64,000 nt of DNA, taken from assembly GCF_000373105.1 (NCBI RefSeq), contig NZ_KB890480.1, positions 56,970 to 120,969 of the forward strand, given 5' to 3'. The notes beneath the pieces were generated by a model. The model saw only the letters and a program-made list of their open reading frames with translations. It was not told the DNA's origin and did no database searches. The stretch is from Neolewinella persica DSM 23188 (GTDB lineage: Bacteria > Bacteroidota > Bacteroidia > Chitinophagales > Saprospiraceae). The position numbers were made by a program, and so were the translations under genes. Within the stretch, counting starts at the first letter, position 1. Every line of letters begins with the position of its first letter. Of the stretch, positions 33,907-42,006 are shown one piece after another.

Positions 33907-35147
33907 AAGGTCGCTACTTCGTCGCCGCAGGTATGTTCCTGCTGGCACTTTTGCTTTACGTCGACCGCGTCTGCATCTCGGTGGCTAAGGAATCCATCGC
34001 CGGAGACCTGATGTTGAGCGATAAACAAATGGGCTGGGTACTCAGCATTTTTGCGCTGGGTTATGCCCTGTTTCAGGTGCCGAGTGGGTGGCTGTCTGAT
34101 AAATACGGACCAAGGAAAGTACTGGCGGGCATCGTCTCCGTCTGGTCCGTTTTTACGGCGATGACCGGTGCTGTCTCTGGTTTTTTTAATCTGCTGCTCG
34201 TCCGGTTTGCGTTTGGCGCCGGCGAAGCCGGCGCTTTTCCGGGAATGGCCCGGGCGACCTACAGCTGGATTCCGTTGAAGGAACGCGGTACGGTGACGGG
34301 GCTCAACTTCTCCGGTTCCCGGTTGGGGGCGGCCTTTGCGCTGCCCTTCGTAGCCTGGCTGATCACCGACTTCGGCTGGCGAAACGCGTTTCTGGTCCTG
34401 GGTGGTATAGGGGTTGTCTGGGCTGTAACCTGGTGGTTCGCCTTCCGGGACACACCGGAAGAACACCCGGCGCTGAGTGCTGCCGAACGCGATGAAATAT
34501 TGGCTACTCGTCAACAGGTAGACCCTGATGAACCGGATAAACTAACTTTCAGCGATCTGTCAGGCTCCAAAAATATGTGGTCGGTGGTGTTTCAGTATTT
34601 CTGCAGCAATTTCACCTTCTTTTTCGCCCTCACCTGGCTCTTTCCCTATTTTAAGGAGACCTATAACCTCAGTGCCATGGATGCCGGCTGGTACACCTCC
34701 GCTCCGTTTATTGCCGGTGCGATCGGGAACTGGGTTGGCGGCGGTATGATCGATAACATCTTCCGCAAAGGCAACATGAACCTCTCCCGCAAACTACCGG
34801 CCATCATCGGCTTTTCACTGGCTGCTCTCGGCCTCATCGGCTGTGTGTTTGCGCACTCCGCACTGGTAGCCGTGATCGCTATTTCCGTAGCCATTTTCGG
34901 AGCAGACATGACCCTGCCACCCTCGTGGACCTTATGTGTTGACATTGGGCGACGGAGCGCAGGTGCAGTGAGCGGGACCATGAACATGGCCGGAAACATC
35001 GGTTCGTTCCTGACGGCCCTGGCTTTTCCCTACCTCACCGCCTGGCTTGGTGGAGCGCAGGCTTTCTTCTATTTTGCTGCTGCGCTGAACGTACTGGCGA
35101 TTTTTCTTTGGGTGCGGGTGAAGGCAGAGGAAGGGCTGAGCTATTAG
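33903..35147 (+). CDS. MFS transporter, anion:cation symporter type
   Basis: A 414-residue 12-helix transporter, probably importing the acid sugar with protons. It has LYVDRVCISVAKESI in helix 1, the loop 2-3 motif GWLSDKYGPRKVL, and R(F)AFGAGEAGAFPG in helix 4, all typical of the ACS family (GudP, ExuT and relatives). The overlap with the kinase gene supports a shared substrate. The stop codon sits in the left arm of palindrome E8. Confidence 0.9.
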   Translation: MKGRYFVAAGMFLLALLLYVDRVCISVAKESIAGDLMLSDKQMGWVLSIFALGYALFQVPSGWLSDKYGPRKVLAGIVSVWSVFTAMTGAVSGFFNLLLVRFAFGAGEAGAFPGMARATYSWIPLKERGTVTGLNFSGSRLGAAFALPFVAWLITDFGWRNAFLVLGGIGVVWAVTWWFAFRDTPEEHPALSAAERDEILATRQQVDPDEPDKLTFSDLSGSKNMWSVVFQYFCSNFTFFFALTWLFPYFKETYNLSAMDAGWYTSAPFIAGAIGNWVGGGMIDNIFRKGNMNLSRKLPAIIGFSLAALGLIGCVFAHSALVAVIAISVAIFGADMTLPPSWTLCVDIGRRSAGAVSGTMNMAGNIGSFLTALAFPYLTAWLGGAQAFFYFAAALNVLAIFLWVRVKAEEGLSY

Positions 35148-35287
35148 TCTTGTGGTTCGGTAGTCTGGCAGTCTTGTAGGCTTCTAATACTTCCAATATG
35201 CGGCAGCCCCACCAGCCCACCAGCTTATGCCCCCTCCAACATGCGGTAGCCCTACCAGACTACCAGACCAAAAGACTACAAGACTAT
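35145..35287. repeat. Word-repeat palindrome E8
   Basis: TAGTCTTGTGGTTCGGTAGTC / TGGCAGTCTTGTAGG on the left matches CCCTACCAGACTACCAGACC / AAGACTACAAGACTA on the right in reverse complement. ATGCGGCAGCC / ATGCGGTAGCC is repeated in the core. It carries the stop codon of the MFS gene and touches the ATG of the next gene. Confidence 0.85.
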
Positions 35288-36320
35288 GCCCCCCATGACC
35301 AAAATAGCCTGCATAGGCGCCGGTTACTTCGCCCGTTTTCACATCGACGCCTGGATGCGCCTGGAAGGCGCACAACTCGTCGCCATCTGCGACCACGACG
35401 AAGCCAAAGCCCGTACCCTGGCTGACGAATTTGGCGTACCCCGTGTCTTCACCGACGTAGCAACGATGTGTGCTGAAGTAGACTTTGAAGTAGCCGACAT
35501 CATCACCCCACCGGCTACCCACCTTGCTTTGGTAGAGCAAGTAACCCAGGCTGGCAAACACGTCATTTGCCAAAAGCCGTTAGCGGATACGCTGGCGGAA
35601 GCGGAAAACATTTATCGCACCTGCGTCCGCGCCCAAAAGCGCTTCATGGTGCACGAGAATTTCCGCTTCCAACCCTGGCATCGGGAGTTGAAACGCCAGC
35701 TCGAAGCCGGAGTCATCGGCGACAAAATCCACACCATTACCCAACGGATGCGGATGGGTGACGGCTGGGCCGCCGATGCCTACCTGGACCGGCAACCCTA
35801 CTTCCGAACCATGCCGCGCCTGCTAATGCACGAAACGGGCATCCACTACATCGATGTGCTCCGCTACCTCGCTGGCGATGTCACCGAGGTGTACGCCAAA
35901 CTGCGCACCCTGAACAACAACATTGCCGGAGAAGACTGTGCCCTCGTGCTCCTTGATTTTGCCAACGGTGCCCAGGGCGTCATTGATGGAAACCGCTACA
36001 ACGAAGCTAACCATCCAAACCCTCGCTATACTTTCGGTACTACCGTAATCGAAGGCAACGGCGGTACCCTGCGCCTCTACCTTGATGGTCGGCTGACCCT
36101 CCAAAAGCTTGGTGAAACTGAACGGGATATTAACTATCACCACGAAGCAAAAGGCTTCGCCGGTGACTGCGTTTTCTTCCTACAGCAACACTTCCTTGAA
36201 GCTTTCACTTCCGGTGTACCGTTTGAGACGGGCGGCGAGGATTATCTGCGGAGTCTGGAGGTACTGGAGGCTGTTTATCAGAGTGGGGCGAAGCTGGCAC
36301 CGATAGCGATAAAATGTTAA
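35286..36320 (+). CDS. Gfo/Idh/MocA family oxidoreductase
   Basis: A 344-residue NAD(P)-dependent sugar or acid-sugar dehydrogenase. The Rossmann start is CIGAGYFARFHIDAW. The conserved EKP-type lysine motif appears as CQKPLADT (about 96-103). A substrate-side His lies in LMHETGIHYIDVLRYLAG. It may catalyse the first oxidation feeding the DUF1537 pathway. The ATG at 35295 is a possible alternative start, as the first lies at the repeat edge. A perfect 18-mer lies inside at 35617, encoding TCVRAQ. Confidence 0.88.
   Translation: MPPMTKIACIGAGYFARFHIDAWMRLEGAQLVAICDHDEAKARTLADEFGVPRVFTDVATMCAEVDFEVADIITPPATHLALVEQVTQAGKHVICQKPLADTLAEAENIYRTCVRAQKRFMVHENFRFQPWHRELKRQLEAGVIGDKIHTITQRMRMGDGWAADAYLDRQPYFRTMPRLLMHETGIHYIDVLRYLAGDVTEVYAKLRTLNNNIAGEDCALVLLDFANGAQGVIDGNRYNEANHPNPRYTFGTTVIEGNGGTLRLYLDGRLTLQKLGETERDINYHHEAKGFAGDCVFFLQQHFLEAFTSGVPFETGGEDYLRSLEVLEAVYQSGAKLAPIAIKC
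35617..35634 (+). repeat. Dispersed 18-mer, copy 9
   Basis: A perfect GCACCTGCGTCCGCGCCC followed by AAAA, in sense within the Gfo/Idh gene. Confidence 0.88.
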
Positions 36321-36402
36321 GAAAAGTGTTGGAAATAAAATGTTGACATTTTTTGTTTATCGGTGTTGATTGCCACTACATTACGTGTCTAAACACCCCG
36401 CT

Positions 36403-37428
36403 ATGTCTGACTACCCCGTTAACAACAACCAGCATTACCATACCCTCGTCCAGAAAATCGGCGACCGCTACGCCCATGGGAGAGCAACTGCGGTGAATGC
36501 CGTGAACCATGAATTGGTACTTACCTATTGGGAGATAGGTCGGTATATTGTGGAGTTTGAGCAGGCGGGTGCTGAGAAAGCGAGCTATGGCAAGCAACTC
36601 ATAAACCAACTGGCTAAGGATCTAACCATAAAACTTGGTAAAGGCTTTGGCCGGACTAATCTGAATTATATCCGTCTCCTTTATTTGAAATTCCCAAAAA
36701 GCGGGACACTGTCCCGCTTTTTGACATGGTCCCATTATTATGAGTTGCTGAAGTTAAGTTCAGACAACGCCCGCTCCTTCTACGAACAACAAACCATCAT
36801 TGAAAAATGGAGCGTCCGGGAGCTGAAGCGCCAGAAAACAGCGGGCTTGTACGAGCGGCTGGCCCGTTCCAAAAACAAGGAAGAAATCCTGGAACTGGCA
36901 CGTAAAGGGAAGCGTGTGGTCCGGCCGGAAGACCTGATCAGAGAGCCGCTGGTACTGGATTTTCTGAAGCTTCCGGAGAACAAAGCCTACCTGGAAAGTG
37001 AATTGGAGGAACGACTGATCACCCACCTGAAAGATTTTATGCTGGAGTTGGGCAAGGGATATGCCTTCGTCGGCCGGCAATACCGGATCACCATTGGAGA
37101 TGATCATCATTACGTAGACCTGGTTTTCTATCACTACATCCTGCACTGCTTTGTATTGATTGACCTGAAGACACGCAAAGCCCGCCCGGGAGATGTGGGC
37201 CAGATGAACATGTACCTAAGCTACTTTGCCAGCGAAGAATCTGGGGAAGGAGATAATCCTCCCGTCGGTATAGTACTGGCAACCGGCCAAAACAATCAGA
37301 CGATCAGCTTTGCCCTGGAGGGAATTCCTAATAACTTATTAGTAACCAAGTACCAGACTTACCTGCCGCTAAAGGGAGATTTGGAAGCTGAGATAGAACG
37401 GGTAATCAGCGCTGCGGAAGAGGAGTGA
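36403..37428 (+). CDS. YhcG-like PDDEXK nuclease (DUF1016)
   Basis: A 341-residue protein with an N-terminal DUF1016 helical domain (about 15-165; YWEIGRYIVEFEQ, KLSSDNARSFYEQQ) and a C-terminal PDDEXK nuclease fold. The nuclease motif reads HYVDLVFYH then VLIDLKTRKARPGDVGQMNMYL, so the usual Glu of E-x-K is Asp (D-x-K), which is tolerated in the fold. Such proteins are scattered in bacteria, often near restriction or mobile genes, and their role is unclear. The ATG at 36403 is preferred over the upstream TTG at 36370. Confidence 0.88.
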   Translation: MSDYPVNNNQHYHTLVQKIGDRYAHGRATAVNAVNHELVLTYWEIGRYIVEFEQAGAEKASYGKQLINQLAKDLTIKLGKGFGRTNLNYIRLLYLKFPKSGTLSRFLTWSHYYELLKLSSDNARSFYEQQTIIEKWSVRELKRQKTAGLYERLARSKNKEEILELARKGKRVVRPEDLIREPLVLDFLKLPENKAYLESELEERLITHLKDFMLELGKGYAFVGRQYRITIGDDHHYVDLVFYHYILHCFVLIDLKTRKARPGDVGQMNMYLSYFASEESGEGDNPPVGIVLATGQNNQTISFALEGIPNNLLVTKYQTYLPLKGDLEAEIERVISAAEEE

Positions 37429-37520
37429 GCCCATCAGCCACTGTACAAACCCATCAACATATGACCATTCATCCCTGCTTAAACATTGACTTTTAGTAGG
37501 CTGTACACGATAGACCAACC

Positions 37521-37528
37521 TATCTTTG
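37521..37528 (+). promoter_or_regulatory. -7 box (TATCTTTG) of cysC
   Basis: A TAnnTTTG match 23 bp before the cysC ATG. It also rules out an earlier TTG start at 37486. Confidence 0.6.
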
Positions 37529-37551
37529 CGCGACTTTTAAGCGAAGTCCGT

Positions 37552-38148
37552 ATGGCCGAAAACATCCATCCTATTTTTGAACGAACCGTGCAACGGGCCG
37601 AGCGGGAAACCGTGAACGGTCACCGTTCCGGGGTCGTCTGGCTCACCGGGCTGAGCGGTAGTGGTAAGAGTACCATCGCCGCAGCAGTGGAACGGGAGCT
37701 GTTCGACGCTGGCCATTTCGTGGTCTTGCTCGACGGTGATAACGTGCGAACTGGCCTGTGCGGTGACCTTGGCTTCAGTCTCGAAGACCGGCGGGAGAAC
37801 ATCCGGCGGATTGCAGAAACGGCGAAGCTGTTTGTGGCGGCGGGCGCGCAGGTGCTGTGCTCGTTTGTAAGCCCGACGCGCGCGATCCGCGCGCTGGCCC
37901 AGGACATCATCGGCCCGGAAGACTTCCTCGAAGTCTTCGTCAATACGCCGCTGGCCGTTTGCGAAGCAAGGGACGTTAAGGGCCTCTACGCTAAAGCACG
38001 CGCCGGTGAGATTAAAGGCTTTACCGGCATCGACAGTCCCTACGAAGCGCCGGAGACACCGTTCCTCGACCTTAAAACCGAACACCAAACGGTAGAAGCT
38101 TCCGCAGCAGAAGTAGTTGCCGCCATCAAGCACAAGCTTTCCTTCTAA
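37552..38148 (+). CDS. cysC: Adenylylsulfate kinase
   Basis: A 198-residue APS kinase making PAPS from APS and ATP in the cytosol. The P-loop GLSGSGKST (about 30-38), [11 protein letters not shown] with the substrate Asp/Asn, [10 protein letters not shown] and CSFVSPTR are intact. [24 protein letters not shown] is the family C-terminal signature. It leads a sulfate-activation set with cysD and cysN. No PAPS reductase is in the window, so PAPS could serve assimilation elsewhere or sulfation of glycans. Confidence 0.95.
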   Translation: MAENIHPIFERTVQRAERETVNGHRSGVVWLTGLSGSGKSTIAAAVERELFDAGHFVVLLDGDNVRTGLCGDLGFSLEDRRENIRRIAETAKLFVAAGAQVLCSFVSPTRAIRALAQDIIGPEDFLEVFVNTPLAVCEARDVKGLYAKARAGEIKGFTGIDSPYEAPETPFLDLKTEHQTVEASAAEVVAAIKHKLSF

Positions 38149-38191
38149 CGGATCACCAGACCAATAGTCCAATAATCCAAAAGACCAACAA

Positions 38192-39103
38192 ATGTCCTCC
38201 ACCTATCAACTTAACCACCTCCGCGAACTCGAATCAGAGTCCATTTTTGTTTTGCGGGAGGTCGCCGCTCAGTTTGAAAATCCGGTACTGCTGTTCAGTG
38301 GTGGTAAGGACTCCATCCTGATGGTTCACCTGGCGGTGAAAGCATTTTACCCGGCCAAGATCCCGTTTACGCTGTTACACGTAGATACCGGGCATAACTT
38401 TCAGGAAGCGCTGGATTACCGCGACGCACTGGTGGAACGATTGGGCGCTAAACTTGTCGTCGGTTCGGTGCAGGAAGCCATCGACTCGGGGATGGTCCGT
38501 GAAGAAACGGGGTTCAACGCTACGCGAAACTTCCTGCAAACTGCCGTTTTGCTTGACTCTCTTGAAAAAGGTAAGTACGACGCCGCCCTGGGCGGCGGCC
38601 GCCGCGACGAAGAGAAAGCCCGCGCCAAGGAACGCTTCTTCAGCCACCGCGACGAATTCGGTCAGTGGGATCCCAAAAACCAGCGGCCTGAACTCTGGAA
38701 CCTCTTCAACGGCCGCAAGCAGTACGGAGAGCACTTCCGCATCTTCCCAATTTCCAACTGGACGGAGCTGGACGTGTGGCAATACCTTGCCGTGGAGAAA
38801 GTAGAGTTGCCTAGTCTGTACTTCGCCCATGAGCGCGAAGTCATCCACCGCGACGGCATGCTGCTGGCTACCGAAGGCGGTTTGATCCCCGTTCGCGACG
38901 ACGAGCAGGTTAATACCATGATGGTTCGCTGCCGTACCATTGGTGACATTACGACCACCGGTGTATGGGAATCCAACGCAGCAACCCTCGACGACATCAT
39001 CGCCGAAGTCTCCATGGCGCGCCAGACGGAGCGTGGTGGCCGCGCTGATGATAAGCGAAGTGAAACGGCAATGGAAGACCGGAAGAAACAGGGATATTTC
39101 TAG
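38192..39103 (+). CDS. cysD: Sulfate adenylyltransferase subunit 2 (small)
   Basis: A 303-residue ATP sulfurylase catalytic subunit that forms APS with CysN. The PP-loop is LLFSGGKDSILM (about 30-41). LHVDTGHNFQEALDYRD, ALGGGRRDEEKARAKERFFS and PISNWTELDVWQYL are characteristic. The C-terminus (KKQGYF) is complete. A word-like tract (CCAATAGTCC...AAGACCAAC) precedes the ATG. The gap to cysN is occupied by a small lipoprotein gene, which is unusual. Confidence 0.96.
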   Translation: MSSTYQLNHLRELESESIFVLREVAAQFENPVLLFSGGKDSILMVHLAVKAFYPAKIPFTLLHVDTGHNFQEALDYRDALVERLGAKLVVGSVQEAIDSGMVREETGFNATRNFLQTAVLLDSLEKGKYDAALGGGRRDEEKARAKERFFSHRDEFGQWDPKNQRPELWNLFNGRKQYGEHFRIFPISNWTELDVWQYLAVEKVELPSLYFAHEREVIHRDGMLLATEGGLIPVRDDEQVNTMMVRCRTIGDITTTGVWESNAATLDDIIAEVSMARQTERGGRADDKRSETAMEDRKKQGYF

Positions 39104-39202
39104 CGTTGGTTCCCCAGCCATCAGGCTGGCGAGCGGAGAGAGAGTTGCTTGCTCTTCCTAACTTCCCTTGTTCCTGCGTCCGCGCCACATCAAAAACATC
39201 AA

Positions 39203-39553
39203 ATGCGCTATCATCTCTGGCTTATTCCCTTATTTTTTTGCTGTGCCTGTGCAACGATAGAACCTTCTATAAACGATGCCGGTACGTGGCAACAGAAGTT
39301 GATAGATGAGCGCTTGCAGGAAGGTCTATCCAAAGAGGATATAGCATTCGTAACGGCTTTTCTCACTGGAATGTGTGCATGTACGGAAGTTGAGGGAGGC
39401 ATAGAAAAAGCCAAAAAATGCACAGAGGATCTGTTTACTGAATTGGGTTTTGATCTTGAAGCCATCAAACGGCAAGAAGTCTCCGATGAAGATAAAAGGA
39501 AACTTAAACTATTAAGCCCAATGGCCCCTCCAACTGGCACCTGCCCCGAATAA
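39203..39553 (+). CDS. Small lipoprotein inserted between cysD and cysN
   Basis: A 116-residue predicted lipoprotein. The signal peptide is MRYHLWLIPLFFCCACA with a lipobox ending CCAC. That supports the ATG at 39203 over an earlier in-frame ATG at 39149. The mature part is acidic and helical, with a Cys pair (GMCACTE) and single Cys residues (KKCTED, GTCPE). I do not recognise it. It splits a normally adjacent cysDN pair, and a degenerate 18-mer-like sequence (39173-39186) lies in its leader, suggesting a later insertion. Confidence 0.65.
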   Translation: MRYHLWLIPLFFCCACATIEPSINDAGTWQQKLIDERLQEGLSKEDIAFVTAFLTGMCACTEVEGGIEKAKKCTEDLFTELGFDLEAIKRQEVSDEDKRKLKLLSPMAPPTGTCPE

Positions 39554-39610
39554 TCCTTCTTAAAATAACTTGTACCGGTTTTAGTATAAAGCCATAAGAT
39601 AAAAGAACCA

Positions 39611-40867
39611 ATGAAAACCGATCACACAGAACTACTAAGGTTCACCACCGCCGGCTCCGTAGATGACGGAAAATCCACCCTCATCGGCCGCCTGCTCTAC
39701 GACTCGAAGTCCATCTTCGAAGACCAGTACGAAGCGATTTCCCAAACCAGCTCCAAGCGTGGAGAAGAAGGCGTTAACCTAGCCCTGCTCACCGACGGAC
39801 TGAAGGCCGAACGCGAACAAGGCATCACGATCGACGTGGCCTACCGTTATTTCGCTACGCCAAAGCGAAAGTTCATCATTGCCGATACGCCCGGGCACAT
39901 CCAGTATACCCGGAACATGGTGACCGGAGCCTCCACGGCCAACGTCGCCCTGATCCTCGTAGACGCCCGCCACGGCGTAGTGGAGCAGACACGCCGCCAC
40001 TCCTTTATCGCCAGCTTGCTGCAGATCCCACACCTGATCGTCTGTATCAATAAGATGGATTTGGTGGACTTCAAGGAAGATGCCTATCAAAAGATCAAAG
40101 AAGATTTCCAAAGCTTCAGCCACCGGCTGGACGTGAAGGACATTGACTTCATCCCGATGTCGGCTCTGCTGGGCGACAACGTGGTGGATAAGAGCAAGAA
40201 CATGGATTGGTACGGTGGTTCCACGCTGTTGTACAGCTTGGAAAACGTCCACATCGGCTCCGATAATAACTTTATCGACTGCCGTCTGCCGGTGCAAACC
40301 GTCATCCGCCCCTACAACGATGAGTTCCACGATTACCGGGGCTACGCCGGACGGATCGCCGGCGGCGTCTGGAAAAAGGGAGATAAGGTGACGGTGTTGC
40401 CAAGTGGTTTCAGTACGACCGTCGCTAAGATCGATACCTTCGACGGAGAGCTGCAGGAGGCATATCCGCCGATGTCGGTCACGCTCCTGCTCGAAGATGA
40501 TATCGACATCAGCCGGGGGGACATGATCGTGCGGGAAAACAACCAACCGGAAATGACCCAGGACATCGAGGTGATGCTGTGCTGGTTCAACGAGCGGCCG
40601 CTGCAGCCACGCGGTAAGTATACGATCATGCATACGACGAAGGAAGCCCGTTGTATGATAAAAGAGGTTCGCTACCGCCTTGACATCAACTCGCTGCACC
40701 GCGACGAAGATGATAAAGAAATCAAGATGAACGACATCGGCCGTGTGCTCCTGCGTACGACTACACCATTGTTTGTGGACAGCTACCGGAAGAACCGGAT
40801 TACCGGTTCCATTATTCTGGTCGATGAGCAGACTAATGAGACGGTGGCTGCGGGGATGGTAATTTAG
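39611..40867 (+). CDS. cysN: Sulfate adenylyltransferase subunit 1 (large, GTPase)
   Basis: A 418-residue EF-Tu-like GTPase that drives APS formation by CysD. The GTP-binding motifs are all present: VDDGKSTLIGRLL (G1), EQGITIDVAYRYF (G2), ADTPGHIQYT (G3) and NKMDLVDF (G4). Domains II and III follow. It has no fused APS kinase domain, in line with the separate cysC. A terminator follows 24 bp after the stop. Confidence 0.96.
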   Translation: MKTDHTELLRFTTAGSVDDGKSTLIGRLLYDSKSIFEDQYEAISQTSSKRGEEGVNLALLTDGLKAEREQGITIDVAYRYFATPKRKFIIADTPGHIQYTRNMVTGASTANVALILVDARHGVVEQTRRHSFIASLLQIPHLIVCINKMDLVDFKEDAYQKIKEDFQSFSHRLDVKDIDFIPMSALLGDNVVDKSKNMDWYGGSTLLYSLENVHIGSDNNFIDCRLPVQTVIRPYNDEFHDYRGYAGRIAGGVWKKGDKVTVLPSGFSTTVAKIDTFDGELQEAYPPMSVTLLLEDDIDISRGDMIVRENNQPEMTQDIEVMLCWFNERPLQPRGKYTIMHTTKEARCMIKEVRYRLDINSLHRDEDDKEIKMNDIGRVLLRTTTPLFVDSYRKNRITGSIILVDEQTNETVAAGMVI

Positions 40868-40890
40868 TATTTTGGTGCTATTGGTCCATT

Positions 40891-40931
40891 GGGCCGTCTT
40901 TGGAGGTTGGCGCTGGGGACGGCTCTTTTTT
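40891..40931 (+). terminator. Terminator of cysCDN
   Basis: A GGCCGTC/GACGGCT stem with a loop of about 19 nt, followed by CTTTTTT. Confidence 0.65.
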
Positions 40932-41085
40932 ATGCGGGAACGCAGGTACAGGGATCAGGACCTTAAGCGCGCGCACTCTCATTTTAGCAAGACCTTAACC
41001 TTATAAATGGGGTAGCCCCTTCCGGCAAAGGCTAACTTTACTCAAATGGAGAAACGTCAGTGGCGCAAACACCGATAGGAAAATC

Positions 41086-41093
41086 TAACTTTG
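41086..41093 (+). promoter_or_regulatory. -7 box (TAACTTTG) of the MbnP-like gene
   Basis: A TAnnTTTG match 19 bp before the ATG. Confidence 0.6.
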
Positions 41094-41112
41094 CCCTCCC
41101 CAATTCCAAACC

Positions 41113-41943
41113 ATGAATCGCCTCCCCCTACTGCTTTCAGCCTTTCTGATTTTACTCATTTCCTCCGCCTGTTACGAAGACAACATAGCCTGCCTTGACG
41201 CAGACGCCACCAACTTCGACATTCTGGCCGACGAAGCCTGCCCCGACTGCTGCGTTTATCCCTCCTTCAGCCTCGACGTTGACCGGATATGGGGTGACAC
41301 CACGCTATTTACGGACAGTACTTATCAGGATGGCGCGGGCAACGACTTCCGGCTGATCCGTTTCCGGGTATACCTGAGTGGGCTGGGCCTGCTGGCCACG
41401 GGGCGGGAATTACCGATACCCGAGAACCAGGTGGAGGTCGGTATCATTACCAGTACGGATACGGTGCTTACGGTCATTAATACTAACATTGCTTTGCTCA
41501 GTGCCACCAGCTCAAGTACCAGTTCCACCATCGGTCGCCTGCGGGTAGGCACCGACTCCCTGACGCAGCTGCGGGGCACCTTCGGCCTGGTGGAGGAGTA
41601 CATGGCCGTTTATCCGGCCTCTGCACCTGCGGCCTCGCCCTTATCCACCCAGGTAGGCTTACTCAATTTTAACGATGGCGAAGGCTATCTCTCAGCTTCC
41701 GCCGAATACGTGCTGACGGCTACTAATGACACCGCCCGGATCGATATCAGGGGATTACAACCTTTTACCCTCGATTTTACCGATCCTGAGGCACCACAAC
41801 GCGGCGTCAACCTAACGGTGGAACTGGAAGCCGATTACCAACGTATTTTTGGCACCATTGACCTTTCAGCAGGAGAAACCACCGTTGCCGACGGGATTAG
41901 CGCAGGACTGCTGGATTGGCTGCGGGTGGTCGGTGTGCGGTAG
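41113..41943 (+). CDS. MbnP-like lipoprotein
   Basis: A 276-residue predicted lipoprotein (lipobox LLISSAC). A short Cys-rich N-terminal segment (YEDNIACLDADATNFD, ACPDCCVYP) resembles bacterial surface Cys motifs. The remainder (SFSLDVDRIWGDTT, FRLIRFRVYLSGLGL) resembles MbnP-like copper- or metal-associated proteins found beside TonB receptors and cytochrome c peroxidases. The match is from memory of the family. It converges on the TonB receptor at 42007. An 18-mer copy at 41623 encodes SAPAAS. Confidence 0.6.
   Translation: MNRLPLLLSAFLILLISSACYEDNIACLDADATNFDILADEACPDCCVYPSFSLDVDRIWGDTTLFTDSTYQDGAGNDFRLIRFRVYLSGLGLLATGRELPIPENQVEVGIITSTDTVLTVINTNIALLSATSSSTSSTIGRLRVGTDSLTQLRGTFGLVEEYMAVYPASAPAASPLSTQVGLLNFNDGEGYLSASAEYVLTATNDTARIDIRGLQPFTLDFTDPEAPQRGVNLTVELEADYQRIFGTIDLSAGETTVADGISAGLLDWLRVVGVR
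41623..41640 (+). repeat. Dispersed 18-mer, copy 10
   Basis: GCACCTGCGGCCTCGCCC, one difference from the consensus, in sense inside the MbnP-like gene. Confidence 0.8.
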
Positions 41944-42006
41944 CGTACGAATAGACGTGACGAAAGGGTAGACAAAGTATTGACGCTATTCAGGTTCCTA
42001 CTTCTC

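Noticed and set aside
37844-37860. 18-mer-like sequence in cysC
   Set aside because: It resembles the motif but encodes the ordinary FVAAGAQVL segment of APS kinase, so chance similarity is enough. Similar doubts apply to 34962-34978 and 59615-59632.
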